Shown here one piece after another: positions 43,601 to 58,600 of a stretch of DNA of 64,000 nucleotides. Position numbers and translations under genes: made by a program. Every line of letters starts with the position of its first letter. The first letter of the stretch is position 1. The DNA is taken from assembly GCA_019054805.1 (NCBI GenBank), contig JAHQIY010000013.1, positions 806,001 to 870,000 on the forward strand. The letters are read 5' to 3'. Source of the DNA: Brachionus manjavacas (Eukaryota; Rotifera; Eurotatoria; Ploima; Brachionidae). The notes under the pieces were generated by a model, which saw only the letters and a list, made by a program, of their open reading frames with translations, was not told where the DNA came from and did no database searches.

Positions 43601-46600
43601 AAATAATTCTTATTTTTAGCCGATTTCACAAATAAAACTATATGAGGCTGTATTAGCGATGTCATTGAAACAATACCCATTTTGTATATTTTGTAAAACC
43701 AATATAAATTGATTCGAACCAGCATTGTTGGGTTGGTCTTGAAATCAAAAAAATTAATAGCTTGGGAAAATAGGAATTTTTTACAAAATATTATTTACCA
43801 ATACAAAAAAACGTGTTTTGGACAGCTTTTCCCCCATCGAAATTCCATGTGAAAGAAAGGGCTGTTGACGTTTTACTGCCAACCTATAAATAAAATTAAA
43901 ATAAGAAAAATAGATTTAGATCATGAGAAATCAAAAAGCAATACCACAAAATTGAAGCTACTTGATAGCCAAAATTGTGTTTTAACCATATTCAATTCCA
44001 TTATATTCCTGATTGTAATTAGGTTTGCAGAATGCGTTTGGCAATTTGTCTGAGCTGAATCATAACTGAATGAATTTGATTTTATTATCTTGTAGCATCT
44101 GTTGGTAATTCGATTTGGACTATTGTAAACACCGCTACCCCAGCCCGATGAATAGCCTGTTGGACATGATAAGCAATTTTTACTAGTCACAGACCAATAT
44201 CTTTAGAAGCAATATTTTTTAAGTTAAAAATTATTTTTTTGAATTTTTTACACTTGAGTGCCCGAAGTTGGTCCATTGTTGAAATTACGACACTGACAAG
44301 TGCCTGATAAACAGGTTAGTGCATTAGCTGTGGATTAAATCAGAAAAATTCTATATCAAAATAAAATTTAAGGTTTTAAAAATTACGTGTTGAAGCCATA
44401 CACTGTCCAGTGTTAGCACAGCGTTGATTGTGACTTGATCTAGGCACTTGGCAAAAAAATAAATAAATTAAACCAAGAAATCAAATTTAATTAGAATCTT
44501 ACAACAAGCTGAAAAGGCTGTATCATAGTATCGAGATGCAATACATCTTAATTAAATTTAAATTAAAGAAGTTAAATTTTATTTTTAAGAATCAAGGGAC
44601 GCAAATACTTTTTTCATTTTAAACAGGCTTTTGAAATCAAAGTAAAAGATCAATAATACAAAAAATGGATTTTTTAGAAGAAATCTAAAAGTCTACTGAA
44701 TTTTATTTTTGTAGAAAATTTTTGTTAATTTTTTTATCTTATTTAAATAGAAAAATGTGAGCAATTTAATTTTTTAGATTTTTAAATTTGCTAATAGTTT
44801 TTGTGAAATTGTTCAGAAAATTAAAAAAAAGATGCCTATAAAAATTTACATGTCAAATTTTCGTTTTCAAATCAAGCAGCATTGAAATGAAAAATTAATT
44901 TTTTTTCAAATTTTTTTAATTTAAATCTGTTATTTTTAATAAACAAATCGATTGTCTTTTTATTTAAAAAAAAAATCTGTTTCTTTTTATCATCAATGAA
45001 ATATGGCACAAAGTTTAGTTTAATTTGCTTTAAGAGTGGACAAGACCTTTCCCAATTTTTTTCTAAATTACTTGCACATTAAAACTTGGATATCATTTAT
45101 TTAACCATTATTTCTATTTAGATAAAGTCATTTATTCAGAGATAGAAAAAAGAAAAGAAAACTCAACCATTTGGGCCACATTGTAGATAAGGATTTTATA
45201 TTTTTAATTATTTTAAGATTAATTTTTAAAATAGCTTGTTAATCGTGCACCAAAAATCCAAAAATTTTTTTTTCATTCCTTAAATGGACTGTACAGACCT
45301 AGGGAACCAATTGAGGTACTAAGTAAAATCGAAAAACAAACTACAACAAATTCAAAAGAGATTTGTTAAATTTTTAATGATCAATTTCAAAGAATTTCTG
45401 TGCTAGAGGATGAGAGAAAAGGTATTTTATTAGAAGAAAAAATGATAAAAAGCTAACAGTTAAGTATTTTCCTTGGTAAAATTTGTGTTCAAACCAACCA
45501 TACTTTTTTGGTGGTCAACTTTGAGATGCTGTTACACCTGAACCACAAATGCTGTTGGCTTGGAAATAGAAAATCTTTAAAAATGAAAAGCTTTAATTTG
45601 GTGAATAAAAATACTGGGGCCATGAGAAATCAAAAGTGGTGCAAACCGTCCTTTGTTGGAAACTTTGTTTTTTCTAACTGCTATAGTTTATTACTATTGT
45701 TAGAATTATATTTTTTGTATGTTTTCTTTTCTTTATTATTTGTTTAGGCTAGAAGCAGACTTGTTTTTAAGTCACAAGTCTTAACTCAAGTCAAGACTTA
45801 AATTTTTTTTTTTTTAAGTGAAGTTTACTAAAGTAAACTAATTTTCTGATTTTTAAACTAAAAAATAAATGTGATTTTTTATTTTAATCCAAAAAAAGTT
45901 TAGTTTAAAAATCAGAAAATTAGTTGACTCGACTAAACTTCACTAAAAAATTGAAAAAAATTTTTAAAACACAGGCTTTGACTCAAAAAAAAAAATTTAA
46001 GTCAAGTCATGACCTTGACTTAAATTCTTCTGACTTAGACTTAATACTGTGACTTAAAAACAAGTCTGGCTAGAAGTGGCCATTTATTAATAAAGTAATT
46101 ATTATTATTTAATTTATCTTCTTTATTATTTGTGTTATAACCGCGAGCCACCAGATCTTAACAGATCCGGACAAGCATATATTTATATAAGATTTATAGG
46201 GGTTGTGAAGTTCATTTCAATTCGATCTTTTCAATTCAGAAAAAGTTAAATAGCTTTTTTAGTTCTGTAAAATGCTTAATGGTTAAGCAACTTTGCTAAA
46301 TCCAAAAATATATGTCTGCAAAAACTCTGCATTGAAATACTTTTTAATGGGGTGCAGAATGCAGAAAATTGCAGAGTATTTTGCAGACTTATTTTACTGC
46401 ATTAAGCAAATTTGTCTATAATTAAACATTTTACAGAACTAAATTATCTTTTTTAGTAAAAAAGTTATGTAATTTTTTCTGATTTGAAAAGATCAAATTG
46501 AAACGAACTTCACAACCCCAGATTTATAACAATTTGATAAAGTACCAGTTTAATAAGGTGAGTCTCTTATAGACTGAATAGAAGCTTATAGACTAAATTT

Positions 46601-49600
46601 TTTCTCCATTTTATTCTAATTAAGGAATTGTCTATTTTACAATATAAAGATATTTTTTCTAATAGAATTTTTTTTATTTTTCAAATTCTCTTTTGGGAAC
46701 GTCCACCGCACAAAAATACAGACATGCAAAATGTCACAAACACATTAAGAAAAAATTGTAAAAATTAATCTTTTGATTTAAATGGAAATAAAATAAAACT
46801 ACTGAAATTTTTTTTTTTTAATTTTAAAAAATACTAGTAATTCAAAATATAAAAACTAAAAAATGATTCTCATCAGAATTTTTTACATCACCAAACTTAA
46901 ACTATTGACCAAAGACAGAAACGTAAATTTTTCATTTTTTGGAAAAAAAAAAAAAAAATTACGCAATAATTTTATAAAAAAAAAATGTTTGAAATTAAAA
47001 TTTTGACTTTTTTAAATTTTAAATTTTTTAATATTAATCTGTCTTCAAGCTATCAAAGAATAAAAAAATTCGAATCAGCCTCTTACTTTTATTCATAGTG
47101 TAAATATTTGCGTACCATGAGAGTTAACTCTAATCTATCAAGTAAATTAGTTCAGTACCTGCATCTAGATGTAATACAAAATAGAAAAGCATAATCCTTA
47201 ATAAAAATTTTATTTAGCTTTTTTGTTATTTATCAATTTACTTGACATGATTCATTTGCACCATCGCTTGTGAAAGTACAGGGTTGATCATAGGCCAGTT
47301 TTTCTCCTGGTTCAATTAAGTTGATAATTTTTTAGAATGAGATTTTTAAAAAAGACTTACGACAACGTGTTTGAGCAGTATTCTATTTAAAAAAAACTGA
47401 AAAATTTGAAACAAAAATTTAAAAAATTAAAAATCTGACCCAATACTGAGTTGATGGACAAAGACATGTACTATTTGAATAGCAAATGAGACCAAAATAA
47501 TCCTGGCACTGAGATGACACGGTACAAGACTGTCGAAAAGTTCTTCTATTCAAGCATTGTCCTGTCGCTGAATCATAATATTGTGTTGTTCTGCATCTTA
47601 AATTTAAATTACTAATTTTAAAAACAGTAATTTTAAAAGCTATCTTGTTTACTGGCAAGACCAAGAGTTGGCTTCATAAGGAGTTGCCAGGCAAATCAAA
47701 GAATATGGTGGATAGTCTGCACATTGGTTGTTCTCAATTGTAATTCTTTGATAAATGCAATTTTCTCCATGTAAAATTTTTGGAACTAAATTGAAAAATG
47801 TCACAAATATTTAAAACTTTTATTTTTTCACAAAAAATTTTATTAGTATTAAAATTTTGTTTTTTTAATACTCAAAATAAAGAATAAATTTTCGATTCGA
47901 TTACTTATTTAGATTGACCACATGAAGAACTGGAGGTTTTTTATACTCAATTATTAAAATTGACGATTAAATCAAGCATCAATTACAAGGAGACATTAAA
48001 ATGAAAAGTCTAGTGAAATAATGAGATAAGCTATGAAAAAAAAATGAATAAATATCTCAACAAAAAGACAACTGATATTAAATGAAACAACAGATGAGGA
48101 AAAAATCGACTTCGATTGCAGTACTGATTTTTAAAAATATTTGATTTTTAAGTAAATTTACGTAAAATTTGTCAAGGTTTGTAATTTTAAAGAGGCAAAG
48201 CTTTAATTTACGGGTTATGGTAAGACAGACAGACACGACCAACGTAATACCTAGAATTTCAACCTTTTTCAAATGATTTATATATTTAATTTATTGATGA
48301 TTTTTATTATAATTATTAGTAAATTAGATAATTGAAATTGTAATTCAAATCACTAATAATTACGAAACTATAAAAATTTAAGTAAAATTTTTCTTTTTTT
48401 TTTAACTTTTTTCACTAAAATCAACAAAAAATTTACATATTTTAAAAAAATTTTATCAATCAAAACTTTCAATTAATTTTTGAAAAAAAACTAAAAAAAA
48501 AGGTAAAAAAATTGCAAAAATTGGCAAAGTAAAATTTTGGTTCAATTTTCAATTTGCTCTTTTTGCTCAAAAATTTCAAATGCGCAATTTAATTGCATTG
48601 CATATTTGCAATAATTTTAAATTGAAATTTTAAAATTTTAAAATTAATTAATTTTAAAATTTTTGAGTAAAAAGAGCAAATTGAAAATTGAACCAAAATT
48701 TTACTTTGCCCAAAAATTTGGATTCTTAAGTTCTGGAAAGTATAATCAGAAATCGACTAATGGCCTCTCTTCAAGAGAATAACTTCATCACAAGAAATCA
48801 ACATAGTTTTATACCCTAAAAATGACTTGTAATGAACCTTGACATAATTAAGAGTGTGAAAACATAGAGAAACAGAGAAAAAAAATTACTACTTGATTTC
48901 TAGAAGACTTTTGATGGAACGAGAACATTATATAGAAAATTATAATGTAGAATTTTTTGAGAAAATAGAAAAAATTTAGAAACTTTTGTAATTATATTTA
49001 CTCGTTTTGAATTTTAGTTTTGAAGTGAAAAAAAAAACTTAAAAAATAATTATTATTGATCACCAAGTACGCTTTATTTATGATCAAGAATATTAATAAG
49101 TATCTACGGTTCCATAAAAAACTATCAATCATACAGCACTAAAAACTTTGAACAAGAATTTGCAATTATTGATCCACTACCAAGTTTTTATTTGAATCAG
49201 ACATATAAAGTAATTAAAGTGATTTTAAGAAGGATCAGTATTTTAAATAAACAGATCTGCAAATATGTAAATGATTAGCATATTTTGATCAATATACAGT
49301 TGATCTGTTTGATCAATTTTATTTGAATTAAATGATTTAATTCACAAGATCGGTATAATAATAATTTGATCACTAATATCCTTAAATAATTTAGGAAAGA
49401 TGATAATTTAAAAAAGTTAATAAAGAAAACTTCCTTCTCATATAACATAGAAATATTAAAAGTTTAGCTGCCATTACTAATATTGAATTACCAAAAAACA
49501 AATTCCAATGACAAAATATTCAAGAGTACGTCTCGGATGAAGAAGTTGGGAAGGAAAGAACGAAAAAGCAAGAGATCTTTTTAGCACAAGAAGCACAAAA

Positions 49601-52600
49601 ACGAGCCATTTTGACTCGTTTGTTTGATAGCCTTGTTTATGTTCACGATACAGGTGTATTACCAAAATTTCCCAAGGCAAGCATGAAAAAAATGTCATTG
49701 ATTAGTTCGTTTCACGATTCAGTCTATGTAGAACCAGAAGACTCCTTTTTACTCAAGAAAAAAACAAATGTTGCGCATGATTACAATTCAAAAAAAGTTG
49801 GACTAAATCTTATTGTACAAATGGCTAAGTTTTTTTCAGTAAAAGCTCCAACAAGACGCTGTCCAATGCAAGTATTCTAAAGCATCATTAATTTAGCTTA
49901 AATCAATAGCTGGATTCTTTACAAAAGTGTGTATAAATGCAGCATATCAAGGCGAGATATTTTGATCTAACTTGTCGAAGAAATCAAAAGTGATTCCAAA
50001 AAAACTTCGTTTTCAAAAAAACGAAAATCAAGAGAATATATCTCCTGAACGTGTGCCTTGTCTAATTCGTTTATTTGGTAATAATAAAGCGTCAAATTTG
50101 TTCAAAATGTATTAAGCAGTGTGTGGATATTGTACAAAAAATTAGAGAGCATTTGTAAAAAGATTGATTGACCATGGATAATTTATAAGGCCAAAGAAAA
50201 GACTAAAATTTAATAATTTACTATTATTGAATGGGTTTGTGAAGTTCATTTCAATTCGATCGTTTCAATTCAGAAAAACTTGAATAACTTTTTGACTAAA
50301 AAAGATAATTTAGTTCTGTAAAATGCCCAATTGTTAAGCATTTTTGCTTAATCCAAAAATATATGTCTGCAAAAACTCTGCATTGAAATACTTTTTAATG
50401 GGGTGCAGAATGCAGAAAATTGCAGAGTATTTTGCAGACTTATTTTACTACATTAAGCAAATTTGTCTATAATTAAACATTTTACAGAACTAAATTATCT
50501 TTTTTAGTCAAAAAGTTATTCAAGTTTTTCTGAATTGAAACAATCGAATTGAAATGAACTTCACAGCCCCTTATTGAATTTTAGTCTTTACTATTTGAAT
50601 CTTGACTCCAAAAATTACCAAATGGAGATGATATGGTAGTCAGCTGAAAAGAAAGTAACATTTTTAAGCAGGAATGCAAACAGGTTAAAATGTCACAAAA
50701 AAAATAATTTTATAGTACAAAAATTTTTTTTTTACCGCATTCTATATAATTCCAATATTTTTGAATGTCTGAGCATCTTAAATTTTAAAATTTCAAATGA
50801 AAATTTAAAAAAAAAAATTTTGTTTTCAATGTACCGGCATCTGGAAGAAGAGCATTGTAAGCCTTTGCTTAGCAGACACGGTTCATGTCCAGAGTTAGTG
50901 CAGGTTTCATAATAGGATAATTGTGGAGCTTAAAATCAATTTTTAATTAATTAAGAAATAAGCTAACTCAAATTTTACTTACAACATCTTGTATTATCCT
51001 TCAAGAAAAGCATTGAATAAAGTATTTAAAACAAATCTAAAAATAAATTTTACCCAGTAAAAGTCGGCTGGACATCTTTTTAACAAAAGTTACTCTCGAA
51101 AAAATTCCAAATTATAAACAAAAGATTAAAATTTACTTGCAAGTTGTGGAACACTCTAATCCAAGATAGTCTCTGCATTGGTATGTTTCAGTGCATGCGG
51201 AATTAATTGGAAGTTTGAGCGCTTTTTTTTGGAAGAAAATTAAATTAAAAAAAATAAAATAAAATATGTACCACAATTAGGTGCAGAAGAATCCCAATAT
51301 CTGTCAAAGTTGCATCTTTTTAATTTTAGAATTTAGTCAAAATATTTTTAAAGATTTAAAATTTTTGATTATTACAAACATTGATCATTGGAAGAATCGC
51401 AAGATAATAATTTATCTGTATCACATTGTATGCTGTTGATACAAGATGATCCATTCAAAAATTTAGGCACTTATTACAGAAATTTTCAACTAAGTTAAAA
51501 TCACTAAATTTAGGCTCAATTTACCACAAGTTGTGTAGTTCCAGAAGTGTGTTGCAGCGCATCTTAATAAAATAAAAATATTTTTTTTAACAAGCAATAC
51601 TATCGAAAATATTTTCTACCAGTTGAAATTAATTTCACATATTTTGTGATCAGTGGTATCATGCGGACTCTGTGATCATTACCGATCACCAAATCGTTTT
51701 ACACATAGCTTGTGATCGAAAATGATCACATAAATTATTTCATGATCACTCGAATTTTTGATTTTCTAATAAAGCTTCTTAAAGTTAAAGTGTTAATTGA
51801 TGATCATGAAAATGAAAAAAAAGAAAAAAATTTAACTTTTTAAAACTTCATGCTTTTTATTAAAAAATATTTCATTTGTATATTTAAAAAATTCTAAAAT
51901 TTAAAAAAATGGAAAATGATGACAAAGTTAACCTTTTTCTCAAAATTCGAGATTTTGGCTTATTTTATAGTGAACAAGTTTGCTTAAAAAAAAATTGTAA
52001 AAAAAATGTCCAGAAGATGGAATTGAAAACTCGTAAAAGAGATAGCACTTCTAAAAATGATTTACTGACATGAAGATGTAATGAATTTATGAAGAATGAA
52101 AAGGGGGTAAAATAACATTTTTCAAAGAAACTTAAAAATAAATAAAAATTTTTCAAAGACTTTTAAAAAATCTAAGTAAAATGTCAATTTTTTTTAATTT
52201 TTCAATTGTACGGATTTGATCACAAAAAATTTTTTTATTAATTTTTGTCGAATTTTTGATCACAAGTAATGTGATCAGTTATGTGCACAAAGTCCGCATG
52301 ATACTACTGATCACAAAATATGTGAACATCTGATCACATTTTACGCATGACCCTCTTCTTTTTGGAGATGATTTGGGTACTTTTTTATTTGCTAAAAGAT
52401 AGGAAATCTTGAAAACAGGATAAACAAGTAACCAAAAAGAAATAGAAAGATGGCTTTTCAAATGGAAAATGAAAATTTCTATTGAAAAGTCATGTAACAT
52501 GATCTTTGGGAAAAAAAACTAAAATTAAAATCAATCTTAACCTTAAAATTATTTTTTTGATTTAAATCAAAAAAATAACCATTTTTTCCATGGATAAATT

Positions 52601-55600
52601 AATTTTAACAAACAGGTTTATTTTTTTCATAAAGAAGTTCCATTTTTTAACTTACACACATTGCGATGTAGCTAAATGACAGGACAAGCCCAGTGTTGAA
52701 TCACACACATAGGGTGAATTACAATTTAAACCAGTTTTTATATAATATTCTAAAATTGAAGTAAAATCATCTTTTGTTGTGAGATTTGAAAAGCCTTACG
52801 ACATCTAGTGCCATCATGAAAAAAGTTTGTGGGACATTCACAGGTAGCGACGTTGCAAATCAAACCTTGATTGTCATTACAGGGAACAGAGACTGAACAC
52901 GCTTCACCATTATTTTTCTTTATTACTTTTCAAAAAGATAAATAGAATTAAAAGATAATTTTTTTAAAAATTGATCTCACAGCATTCGGTTCCACTCCAA
53001 TAATAATTCGCATCACATTGGCACTGGCTTGAACCAGCCACTGTGACACACTGCAGTCCTAAATCAGTTCGACACTCTTCACTTGTATTGCAGTTGATTG
53101 CATTCAAGTATTTTAATGTGCATGTCTCACTTACCGTGGACCAAAATCTGGTATAATCACATTCACATCTGTAAACGTAGTCACCGTTTAGGGTGCAGTT
53201 TAGTAATTTTGTTTCATCACATCCCAATTCAATTGAACAAATTTGCAAGTACGAGCTTTTTAAATTGCAATAGGTCCCATTCCAAAAGTAAGGATACACA
53301 CAGGTACATTTAGATGCTTGGCATACCAGATTTCTGTTCATTTGACATTGGGATACATCAGTACACCCGGTCTGGTCAAACTCAATTCGTAAGTCTATTT
53401 TTTAAAAACATATCACATTTTTGAACGAAACTTTCTCGACTAGTAAATGCCAAATTAACTCGGCTCTTAGGTGACTTAAGACTAATTTTGGAAAAAAATC
53501 ACTCACCGCCTAAAATTAATTAATCACGTGAAATCACTCGCCACTAGGACAAAAACTGAAAAATAACAAAACAAAGCATATCAAAAGATTCTTTAGACTA
53601 TAAGCACTTTAATGAGCTAGATCCGAACGCATAAATTTTTTTCTGCAATCATAAACCTTCCAGTCATATCATATGTTAAATTAAAAAAAATTTAATACCC
53701 GTCAAAATGATATGCTTAGCTCTAAATTTTTTATTTAAAAAATTTTTCTGGGTAAAGTCGATAGTTTTATCAGGTATAACATTATATTGTTATTTAGCTG
53801 ATTTACAAATTTAGATCAATTGTTAAACATTACTCTACTTGTTTGATAGATATATTATATTAATTGATTGGTATTACTAGGCAATTCTAATTAATAGCTT
53901 CGAGACGAATATGAAATTATTTTAATTTGTGCGAAACTTACAAGTGTTTGCCAAAGACTCAGTTTTCAAGTCACTGCAGAATGGTCAATTTTTTAGCTAC
54001 GATAATGATTAATAGCTCAAATTCTAGAGCGCAAAAAATTCTACATGATACAATTTACAGAAGTCAAAAATATAAAAAGGACAAGAAATTAGGCGACTTC
54101 GAAAAAGAGCAAAAAACCCGTTTTTTTACAGTTTTCAAATAGGTTTTATGCAATCAATTTTTCGAATTTTGGAATACCGAAGTTACCACTAGAAAGATCT
54201 TGAAATTTTCTTGACTTTGGCTTTTACGGATCCAAAAAAGGTCCAAGATTCGAAAAGTTATGCACATGGGAAACTTAGAAGTGTTAGCCAAAAATACTTA
54301 TTCTAGTACCAGGTATCGAATTAGATACTTTGATGCTTTTTCTAAATTTGATTAAAAGCCTAATATTCAGCTAGGAAAAAATGATTTTACATTAGATTTC
54401 GTTGATGACTTCTAGACTCTATTAAAGGAAAAAATACCAAAATTACTTAAAGAAAGTAATTAATATTATTAGAGATAATACGACAGAAAAAATCGCAAGT
54501 ACGAATACCAACAGATCAGAAATCAATGGTTTTATGGGTCTACTTGACCAACATACAATCAAAACTTTTTAGCATACCCATTTTTCATCCCAGCATACTT
54601 TACTTATAAGCACACTTTTTGCTGAAAAACATTCCTGCGTTTTTAGGACAATCAAAAAAATGAATTTTTGAAATTAACAAAAATGTATTAAATTTTAGTC
54701 AAATTAAGTGAATGTTAAAAAAATTTAATTTGAATTTTTTGTAAATTCACTCTCTCATTTTTCGGACCACCAAGCTTGGGTTTTTTCACAAAATTATTAC
54801 TCTTGTAATTTTGGAAGTCTTTTTGAATAAATAATATTAGTATGATGTTAAGGTTTTTGGGATGTTAATAATGCAGGTATGGTGAGATGAACAATGGATA
54901 GTTTTTCTAATTTGTTAAAAATAATTATCGGTATGCTAAAACAACAATCCCATGTTTTTTTTTAATTTTAGATAATTTAATTCTTTTACATTTCATTTTG
55001 TAATGTAGATGCATCTCATCATTTAATTTTTAAATTTATTATTTTAAAAATTTGAATAATATTACTTCATTTGTTTGTTTAATTTCTTAAATTTTGCATT
55101 GAAAGGATTATTTAATTTTTGAAATAAAATTTAATAAAAAGTATCTGTTTTATTAATTAACATCATTACTTTCTAGGAAGTAAAGAAATTCTAACATTCC
55201 TATTGCGTTCTTGCCATTAAAACAGAGTTTACAGCTTCAGTCTTTTTTTAATTTTTTTCAGCTCAATGCCGAGTTCTCAGAGAGCATTTTGTTTTTAATA
55301 TTTAAAAAATTTATATTCAATAAAAAAATACCACAATAATTTTTTTCTGTTTTCCAATATCTTTCATTTGAACACAAGCATTTACTTAATCCTGAAGAAT
55401 CGTAAAGGCAGTAAAGACCATAGCCACACTCATCTTTGTTTTTAAATGTGCATGATGACAGATGTCCAAATTGTTTTACTTAAATAAAATATTATTCATT
55501 TTTTAAAATTAATTTGTAAAAAAAAATAATTTGAAAATAACTTTTTAAATGAAAAATATAATTTCATATTTTTTGACATTGTGAACTTATATTTTTCTCT

Positions 55601-58600
55601 TTTTTAATAAATATGGACTTAGGTTTTTTTTCTCTTTTTAATTATGTTTATTTATCTATTTTAAAAAAAAAATTGATTTATGTGACCTTCTCTTTTTTAT
55701 GTTTTAGTATCTTCTTTTTATGTTTTTTTCTACCTCGTCCCTAAACAATAAAGCGAAATTTTTACTTAATTGTAGAAACTCTTTTTTCTAATTGCGATAT
55801 TTAAGCAGAGGACTTGTATTTTAATTACAAAAAAAATTATTCTTTATGTTTTTCTATAAAATTCAGCATAAGTTTTTTATTGAAAATTGAATATTATTTT
55901 AGCAGAAGTGTTGGTCATTTGTCAAATTAAAAAAAAGTAAAAGTTTAATTGTTTTTTTTTAAACGATAGATTTTAAAGCTTTGTTGATTTAACAATCAAC
56001 TTGAAATTTCCTATTCATATTAAAAATCAAGTGAACAGAGCTACAGGAATACTCGGCCAGTTGAAAAGATCATTTAGATATTGGACTATATATACCTGCA
56101 GGACCCTCTATTGTGCCTACGTAGGACCCCAACTGGAATACGTCGCTGTGGTCTGGTTCCCCCCTAGCAAGAAAGACGCAAAGATGCTCGAGCAAAGAAG
56201 GGCCTCCGAACTGGTGATCCGCATTAGAAACTGGCGCTATGAAGACCGTCTTGTCATCCTTAGAATAACTCCCCTTCATGAGCGCCGTGTACGTGGAGAC
56301 CTAATCCAGATGTTTAAGCTCCGCAAGCTAATCTTGCTGTAGCTTATATATTTTAATTTTTATTAAATAAATAACTATAAAATATATTGATATTTTATTA
56401 AAATCCCCATAAAAATCAAAAAAATTATATTGTAATTTTAAAAAAAAATTCGAAATATCTTAAAATGCGTACTTAAAAATAAAAATGTTTTAAATTGCTT
56501 TATAAAATTTTTTAGTTAATTGGAAAAAAATATGCTGATGATTTTAACTAACAAAACTTTTGCTTCATTCATATAAATATTTTATACGCAAAAAAATTTG
56601 AAAGTTTAAACTTAAAAAATTTTAATTACCACAAGTGGTTGTGTAGAACATTCCAGTGGGACATTTGCACTTATTTTCTGAGCAAACGTAATGGTCACTT
56701 TGCGAGCACTCGCTGGTCAAATTACAAAAATCGCCATGCTGTTTTGGAGCTAGAAAAAATTGGAGTTTTAAAATGAATTTTAAATTTTGATTTATTTTTA
56801 CTTGCACTACTTATACCAAAAGATATTCCATAACCGATAGCAATTAAAAAAATTAAAAAAACTAAATTAATAAAAACTATGGTAAATCGTGGCCCTATTG
56901 GAAAAAAGTCTCTAAAAACACTGATTTTTTTGTTCGATGGAATCAATTGTTGAGAATCGGAATAAACTTGATACTATTTTTTATATTTATTAGATTTTAA
57001 ATTTAAAATGATAATTAAGCTTTTTAAATACTTCGAATATATTGACTTTGTCGTTGTGGTTATCGGAAGAATTGGAAAAAGCCTCAAATAAAAGGCTTTT
57101 ACCTTTGGATTTAGACGCCATTTTAAGCTTAGCTTGGTGTAAATTAAAAATGCTTTTCTTTAAAAATTTTATTCTTGAAATTTTCAAATTTATTTAAACA
57201 CTTAATAAACTTAAATTAATGAAACCTTAAAATTTTAAAATTAATTGGCTTTTTAAATTGTTGTTTGAAAAGGTAAATTGGCAAATAAATTTCCATTAAG
57301 TTTCCTTTAATATACTTGGCAACCGGTGTAAGGTGATACAGCTTTTTGACCATTTGGACAAACAGTGCATATATTTCCGTTCCAATAGCTTTTAAATCAA
57401 AATCAATTATTCTTCTTGAAAAATTTATAATTTTTAATTACTAAAAGAAAAAATCTTCGCACATGCACCTATTCAGATTAACATTGCATCCTAATCTTTT
57501 ATTTAGAACACATTGGTATGTGTGAGTACATGCTTGATTGTGAGTCACACGGGGTTCTTAAAAAATTATATATTTAAAAATTATTAATTTGATTTTCAAT
57601 TTAATTTTTTTTACCGCACTTCGATCCATCCCAATAGCTTGAAATTAATTAATTTAAAAATAAAAATTTAATTTTGAAATAAAATAAATCACAAAAAAAT
57701 CCCGTAATGATTTTATAATGTTGATTTCTCAAATTTAAAAAGTGCTCTGAATTTTTTAAAGGCTTTGCATATTGCTCCCAAAAATATTTAAAACTATTTT
57801 CAAAAATCCCATAACAATTGAGAAGTCTCTTGAAAATTTTGAAAAGAAAACCAGAAATGAATTTGAAATTATCAAAATAATTTTAAAATAAAAGAAGTAA
57901 ACGACTTAGAAGAAGCAAAACATAAAATACCTATAGATCGACTGTCAACTACTGAAACTGTCGAGTTTTTCAAATTCAGTGATTTTTGGCAAAAATGTTT
58001 CAAGTCTATAATTACCAGCATAGTTTTCTCCCGAAAAAAAATTGGACCAAAAAAAAAAGATTGGAATTTTTCATTTTTAACTGGAAGGTCACAAATAGTG
58101 ATTCCTGGAAACGTGAACTTAAGCTGTGTTAGTATTAAAAGAAGGTATTAAAAATAGACAATGAGAATATAAAAAAAAATTAAAAATCCTTTTTGCACTT
58201 TTTATTATTAATATATTATTTATTTGAAATAAAGATTTTAATAAATTTATAGTTTAATTATTGATTTTAAATTAACTAATAGTTCTAATCTACAACATAC
58301 CCGAAACCCTAAACGAGGACGGGAGACTTTCAAATAATAGTATTTTCAAAACAGGGGTTCTTTGGGCTGTCTAGTTTAAAAATATATGGTCAGCTTTGCA
58401 GTTCAGACCTTCCAGATATAGAAAGTTTCGTTACCTTGAACTTCCTCAAACCCTCAGAATGTCCTCTAGCTTTTTGATTTGAAAAATGTATTTTTACATA
58501 ACGTTGGATTGAAAATTGAATGAGGATTACAATAATATATCGATCATGTCTGTACAATGTTCCGTTCAAAAGTTATGGTCAAAAAACCCTTTATTTTACT